A stretch of DNA of 9,155 nucleotides from JAWWPY01 sp964412845 (GTDB lineage: Bacteria; Actinomycetota; Actinomycetes; Streptosporangiales; Streptosporangiaceae). Position 1 is the stretch's first letter, and each line of letters begins with the position of its first letter. The notes beneath the pieces were generated by a model, which saw nothing but the letters and a program-made list of their open reading frames with translations, was not told the DNA's origin and made no database searches. The stretch lies in NCBI GenBank assembly GCA_964412845.1, contig CAYPQM010000216.1:1-9155 (forward strand), given 5' to 3'. The translations under genes and the position numbers were made by a program. Positions 6,410-9,155 of this stretch are shown piece after piece.

Positions 6410-7444
6410 ATGGCAGCGGTGGCCACTGACGGCAGCACGCCAGTGGGGGGTGACCAGGACGGCCCAGCCCTGGCCACCCCCGGGGGCCCGGCGGCACGGC
6501 GGAGATTCCGTCGCGCGCGGCCTGCGGCGAGCACGATGTCCTGGCGGGTGCGGCTCCGGCGCGACAAGGCACTCGTCCTGATGACGCTGCCCGCGATCCT
6601 GCTGCTGGCCGTCTTCGGCTACGCGCCGATGGTCGGCCTGGTGATGGCCTTCGAGAACTACGACCTCTACGACGGTTTCCTGCACAGCCCGTGGGTGGGC
6701 CTGGCCAACTTCCAGCAACTGCTCGGCGATCCCGGCTTCTGGCACGCGTTCTGGAACACCCTGGGGCTCTTCTCGGTCCAGCTCGTGCTGTTCTTCCCGG
6801 TGCCGATCGCGTTCGCCATCCTGCTCGACAGCCTGCTGAGCAGGAAGCTCAGGTCCTTCATCCAGAGCGTGGTGACGCTGCCGCACTTCTTCTCCTGGGT
6901 GCTGGTCGTCACGATCTTCGAGCAGATGGTCGGCGGCGCGGGGCTGATCCCGGCGTTCCTGCGCCAGCACGGCGTCAGCAACCCGTTCGACATCATGACC
7001 ACCCCGGGCACCTTCAAGCTGCTCATCGCCTCCCAGCTGATCTGGAAGGAGGCGGGCTGGGGAACCATCGTCTACCTGGCCGCGCTCGCCGCCATCAGCC
7101 CGTCGCTGTATGAGGCGGCCGCGGTGGACGGCGCGGGGTGGTGGCGGCGGATCCGGCACATCACGCTGCCCGGCCTCAAGGGCATCACGATCCTGCTGCT
7201 GATCCTGAACCTGGGCTACGCGCTGACCTTCGGCTTCGAGCAGATCCTCATCCAGCGCCAGGCCGTAGGGCCAGGCGCGGCCGAGGTGCTCACCACGTTC
7301 TCCTACTACTACGGCATCGTGCAGGGCAATTTCAGCTACGGCGCGGCAGCCGGCCTGTTCCTGGGCCTTGTCTCGCTGGTGCTGATCCTGGCCGCCAACC
7401 AGGTGGCCCATCTTTTCGGCGAGGACGGGCTGTACCGCAAATGA
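6410..7444 (+). CDS. ABC transporter permease, LplB/YteP type
   Basis: One of two membrane subunits of a carbohydrate importer; 344 residues. An unusually long, Pro/Ala/Arg-rich cytoplasmic N-terminus (about 50 residues) precedes six predicted membrane segments, roughly at 54-78, 115-140, 150-172, 205-228, 258-280 and 310-332. The EAA loop that docks the ATPase is clear: EAAAVDGAGWWRRIRHITLP, residues 235-254. AGGCGG lies 5 nt before the ATG and the gap to the lipoprotein stop is only 12 nt. An internal ATG at 6536 (MSWRVRLRRDK) would remove most of the N-terminal tail and cannot be excluded as the start. The stop overlaps the next permease by 4 nt. The family is sure; the substrate is inferred. 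Confidence 0.93.
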   Translation: MAAVATDGSTPVGGDQDGPALATPGGPAARRRFRRARPAASTMSWRVRLRRDKALVLMTLPAILLLAVFGYAPMVGLVMAFENYDLYDGFLHSPWVGLANFQQLLGDPGFWHAFWNTLGLFSVQLVLFFPVPIAFAILLDSLLSRKLRSFIQSVVTLPHFFSWVLVVTIFEQMVGGAGLIPAFLRQHGVSNPFDIMTTPGTFKLLIASQLIWKEAGWGTIVYLAALAAISPSLYEAAAVDGAGWWRRIRHITLPGLKGITILLLILNLGYALTFGFEQILIQRQAVGPGAAEVLTTFSYYYGIVQGNFSYGAAAGLFLGLVSLVLILAANQVAHLFGEDGLYRK

Positions 7445-8412
7445 CCGCGACCATCCAGAAAATCCCCGCCCCCCCGGCCAGCCGGGCGGCCCGGCGCAGG
7501 CGCGGTGGCCCCCAGCGGCCCGTGTGGCAGGAGCCCCCGACGCCGCTGGGCCAGACGGCCAAGGGCGGCGCGCTGGTGGTGATCCTGGCCGTCGTGCTCG
7601 TGCCGCTCTACACCGTGGTGCTGACCAGCTTCTCCACCCAGGGCTCGATCAACCTGGCCGGCGGCCTGGTCCTGGTCCCGCACGGGCTGACGCTCAGCGC
7701 GTTCAGGCTGATCATCGGGGGCGGGGTGGTCACCCGCGCGCTGATCATCAGCCTGGTGATCACCGCGGTGGGCACGGCGTTTTCCATGGTGGTCACGATC
7801 CTGGCCGCCTACGGGCTGTCCCGCGCCCACTCGTTCGGCCACCGGACGATGCTGATGATCCTGCTGATCACGATGTTCTTCAACGGCGGCATCATCCCGC
7901 TGTTCCTCGTGGTCTCCGCGCTGGGCGGCTACGACCAGTACTGGGCGCTGATCGCGCCGAGCGCGGTGTCCGTGTTCAACATCATCGTGATGCGCTCATT
8001 CTTCAGCAACGTGGCCGCTGACCTCATCGAGAGCGCCCGGATAGACGGCGCGAGCGACTGGCGGATCCTGCGGTCCATCGTGCTGCCGGTATCCAAGGCG
8101 GTGACCGCGGTGGTCGCGCTGTTCTACGCGGTCGGCTACTGGAACTCGTGGTTCAACATCCTGCTCTTCATGCCAGCCGACAGCCAGAAGTGGCCGCTGC
8201 AGATGGTCATGTACAACTACGTGACCCAGGGCATGACCATGGCGGGCAGCGGCAGCACCATCGTCGGCCAGAACCTCGGTCATCAGCAGACCGCCGCGCT
8301 CTCGCTGCAGATGGCGGTGGTCGTGCTGACGCTCGTGCCGATCCTGATCGTCTATCCCTTCGTCCAGAAGCACTTCACCAAGGGAGTGCTGCTCGGCGCC
8401 ATCAAAGGCTAG
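7441..8412 (+). CDS. ABC transporter permease, LplC/YtcP type
   Basis: Second membrane subunit of the importer; 323 residues. Six hydrophobic segments follow a basic, proline-rich N-terminus of about 40 residues; MFFNGGIIPLFL and YWNSWFNILLFMP are typical of the LplC/YtcP group. The EAA loop is ESARIDGASDWRILRSIVLP at residues 197-216, and the C-terminus (FVQKHFTKGVLLGAIKG) matches the family ending. I start it at the ATG at 7441, which overlaps the preceding TGA (ATGA). The same frame is open back to 7138, but that part lies antiparallel in meaning to nothing known and overlaps the first permease in another frame. No ATPase gene follows, so an unlinked MsiK-like ATPase probably energises the pair. 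Confidence 0.94.
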   Translation: MTATIQKIPAPPASRAARRRRGGPQRPVWQEPPTPLGQTAKGGALVVILAVVLVPLYTVVLTSFSTQGSINLAGGLVLVPHGLTLSAFRLIIGGGVVTRALIISLVITAVGTAFSMVVTILAAYGLSRAHSFGHRTMLMILLITMFFNGGIIPLFLVVSALGGYDQYWALIAPSAVSVFNIIVMRSFFSNVAADLIESARIDGASDWRILRSIVLPVSKAVTAVVALFYAVGYWNSWFNILLFMPADSQKWPLQMVMYNYVTQGMTMAGSGSTIVGQNLGHQQTAALSLQMAVVVLTLVPILIVYPFVQKHFTKGVLLGAIKG

Positions 8413-8430
8413 CCCGACCCCACCGTCCCG

Positions 8431-8436
8431 AGAGGA
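8431..8436 (+). promoter_or_regulatory. Ribosome binding site of the GH74 gene
   Basis: AGAGGA stands 8 nt before the ATG at 8445, good Shine-Dalgarno spacing. The nearer ATG at 8438 is only 1 nt from this site and opens a different frame without family resemblance, so it is not used. Confidence 0.75.
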
Positions 8437-8444
8437 CATGTGCC

Positions 8445-9155
8445 ATGCCAGGACTCATGCGCCGCCGTCAGGTGCGGCACCGGCCGCTGCGGCTCGCGCT
8501 GCCGCTGACCGCGAGCGCGGCCCTGCTGACCGGCATGGCGGCGCCATCGGCCACGGCCGCCGCGTCACCGGCCAGCGCAGCTTCGGCTGCTGCGGCCGGG
8601 CCGGCCAGCGCGGCGTATTCATGGAAGAACGTCCAGATCGTCGGCGGTGGCTTCGTCGACGGGTTCGTGTTCAGCCCGGCCCAGCGCGGACTGGCCTACG
8701 CGCGCACCGACATCGGCGGCGCGTACCGCTGGGACGCCGCCACACGGCGCTGGATCCCGCTGATGGACTTCACCGGTTTCAACGACTGGAACACCCTGGG
8801 TGTGCAGAGCATCGCCGCCGACCCGGTCAACCCGCAGAAAGTCTGGGCCGCGGCGGGCGAGTACAGCCAGTCATGGTCGGGTAACGGGCAGCTCCTGCGC
8901 TCCGATAACCAGGGCCGCACCTGGCAGGTCACCGACCTGCCCATTCAGCTCGCGTCCAACCAGGACGGCCGGGACATGGGCGAGCGGCTCGCCGTGGACC
9001 CGCGGGATGACAAGATCCTGTACCTGGGCACTCCGGTCAACGGGCTGTGGCGCAGCACCGACGGCGGGGTCACCTGGTCTCAGGTGACGAGTTTCCCGGT
9101 GACCAGCTCCGCCGAGGACATCGGGCTGTCCGTCGTCACCTTCGATCCGGCCGGC
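8445..9155 (+). CDS. Secreted GH74 xyloglucanase, N-terminal part, cut by window edge
   Basis: GH74 enzymes cleave the beta-1,4-glucan backbone of xyloglucan with inversion. The frame runs from the ATG at 8445 to the right edge, 237 codons. An N-terminal export signal is seen: basic MRRRQVRHRPLR, a hydrophobic core LALPLTASAALLTG, and then an Ala/Ser/Pro-rich stretch to about residue 57 in which the cleavage point is unclear. The catalytic domain opens with YSWKNVQIVGGGFVDGFVF. YARTDIGGAYRWD at 85-97 carries Asp89, which aligns with the catalytic Asp35 of the Geotrichum reducing-end xyloglucan cellobiohydrolase. Asp-box-like BNR repeats of the beta-propeller are at RSDNQGRTW (152-160) and RSTDGGVTW (203-211). 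The second catalytic Asp and the rest of the two propellers lie outside. Only 32 nt separate it from the permease stop, so it is probably in the same operon. Secretion plus family assign it as the extracellular depolymerase of the locus. Confidence 0.93.
   Translation, partial: MPGLMRRRQVRHRPLRLALPLTASAALLTGMAAPSATAAASPASAASAAAAGPASAAYSWKNVQIVGGGFVDGFVFSPAQRGLAYARTDIGGAYRWDAATRRWIPLMDFTGFNDWNTLGVQSIAADPVNPQKVWAAAGEYSQSWSGNGQLLRSDNQGRTWQVTDLPIQLASNQDGRDMGERLAVDPRDDKILYLGTPVNGLWRSTDGGVTWSQVTSFPVTSSAEDIGLSVVTFDPAG

Noticed and set aside
6236..7411. Minus-strand open frame of 391 codons
   Set aside because: It is antisense to the first permease; the product is a charged, low-complexity sequence with no recognisable domain.
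7138..7440. Upstream extension of the second permease frame
   Set aside because: It overlaps the first permease in another frame, codes a Pro/Ala/His-rich string, and the ATG at 7441 gives the usual ATGA overlap and a normal family length.
8438..8884. Plus-strand frame beginning at the ATG at 8438
   Set aside because: It is only 1 nt from the Shine-Dalgarno sequence and gives no family match, while the frame from 8445 gives clear GH74.

Overview
The window is high-GC, densely coding DNA with strong G/C third-position preference, GTG as well as ATG starts, 4-nt start/stop overlaps and a Tat-type lipoprotein. This suggests an actinobacterium (actinomycete-like); the genus cannot be told from the sequence. 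No tRNA, rRNA, CRISPR array, insertion sequence or phage gene is seen.

Layout: two divergent transcription units flank a regulatory region of about 394 bp (4312-4705). Leftward (minus strand) are a three-part GH3 beta-glycosidase (start 4311, stop 1420) and, overlapping its stop by 4 nt, a GH42 beta-galactosidase that runs off the left edge. Rightward (plus strand) are a Tat-exported substrate-binding lipoprotein (4706-6397), two ABC permeases of the LplB/LplC (YteP/YtcP) type (6410-7444 and 7441-8412), and the first 237 codons of a secreted GH74 xyloglucanase (8445 to the right edge). The spacing (12 nt, a 4-nt overlap, 32 nt) indicates one operon. No ATP-binding subunit is encoded here, so an ATPase shared with other transporters (MsiK-like) is presumed.

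The regulatory region holds two identical 14-bp perfect palindromes (TCGAAGCGCTTCGA) of the LacI/GalR operator type, one per divergent unit. A 16-bp tandem repeat abuts the operator on the GH3 side, and its units look like decayed copies of that operator. A plausible promoter (TTGCCC-N17-TAACCT) lies just upstream of the operator serving the transporter operon. The regulator gene itself is not in the window.

Working model: this is a Gram-positive xyloglucan utilisation locus. GH74 cuts xyloglucan outside the cell, the lipoprotein and permeases import the oligosaccharides, and cytoplasmic GH42 (side-chain galactose) and GH3 (backbone glucose or side-chain xylose) take them apart. An alpha-xylosidase (GH31), an alpha-fucosidase and a LacI-family regulator would be expected outside the window. 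The enzyme families are read directly from motifs; the shared substrate is an inference resting mainly on GH74.
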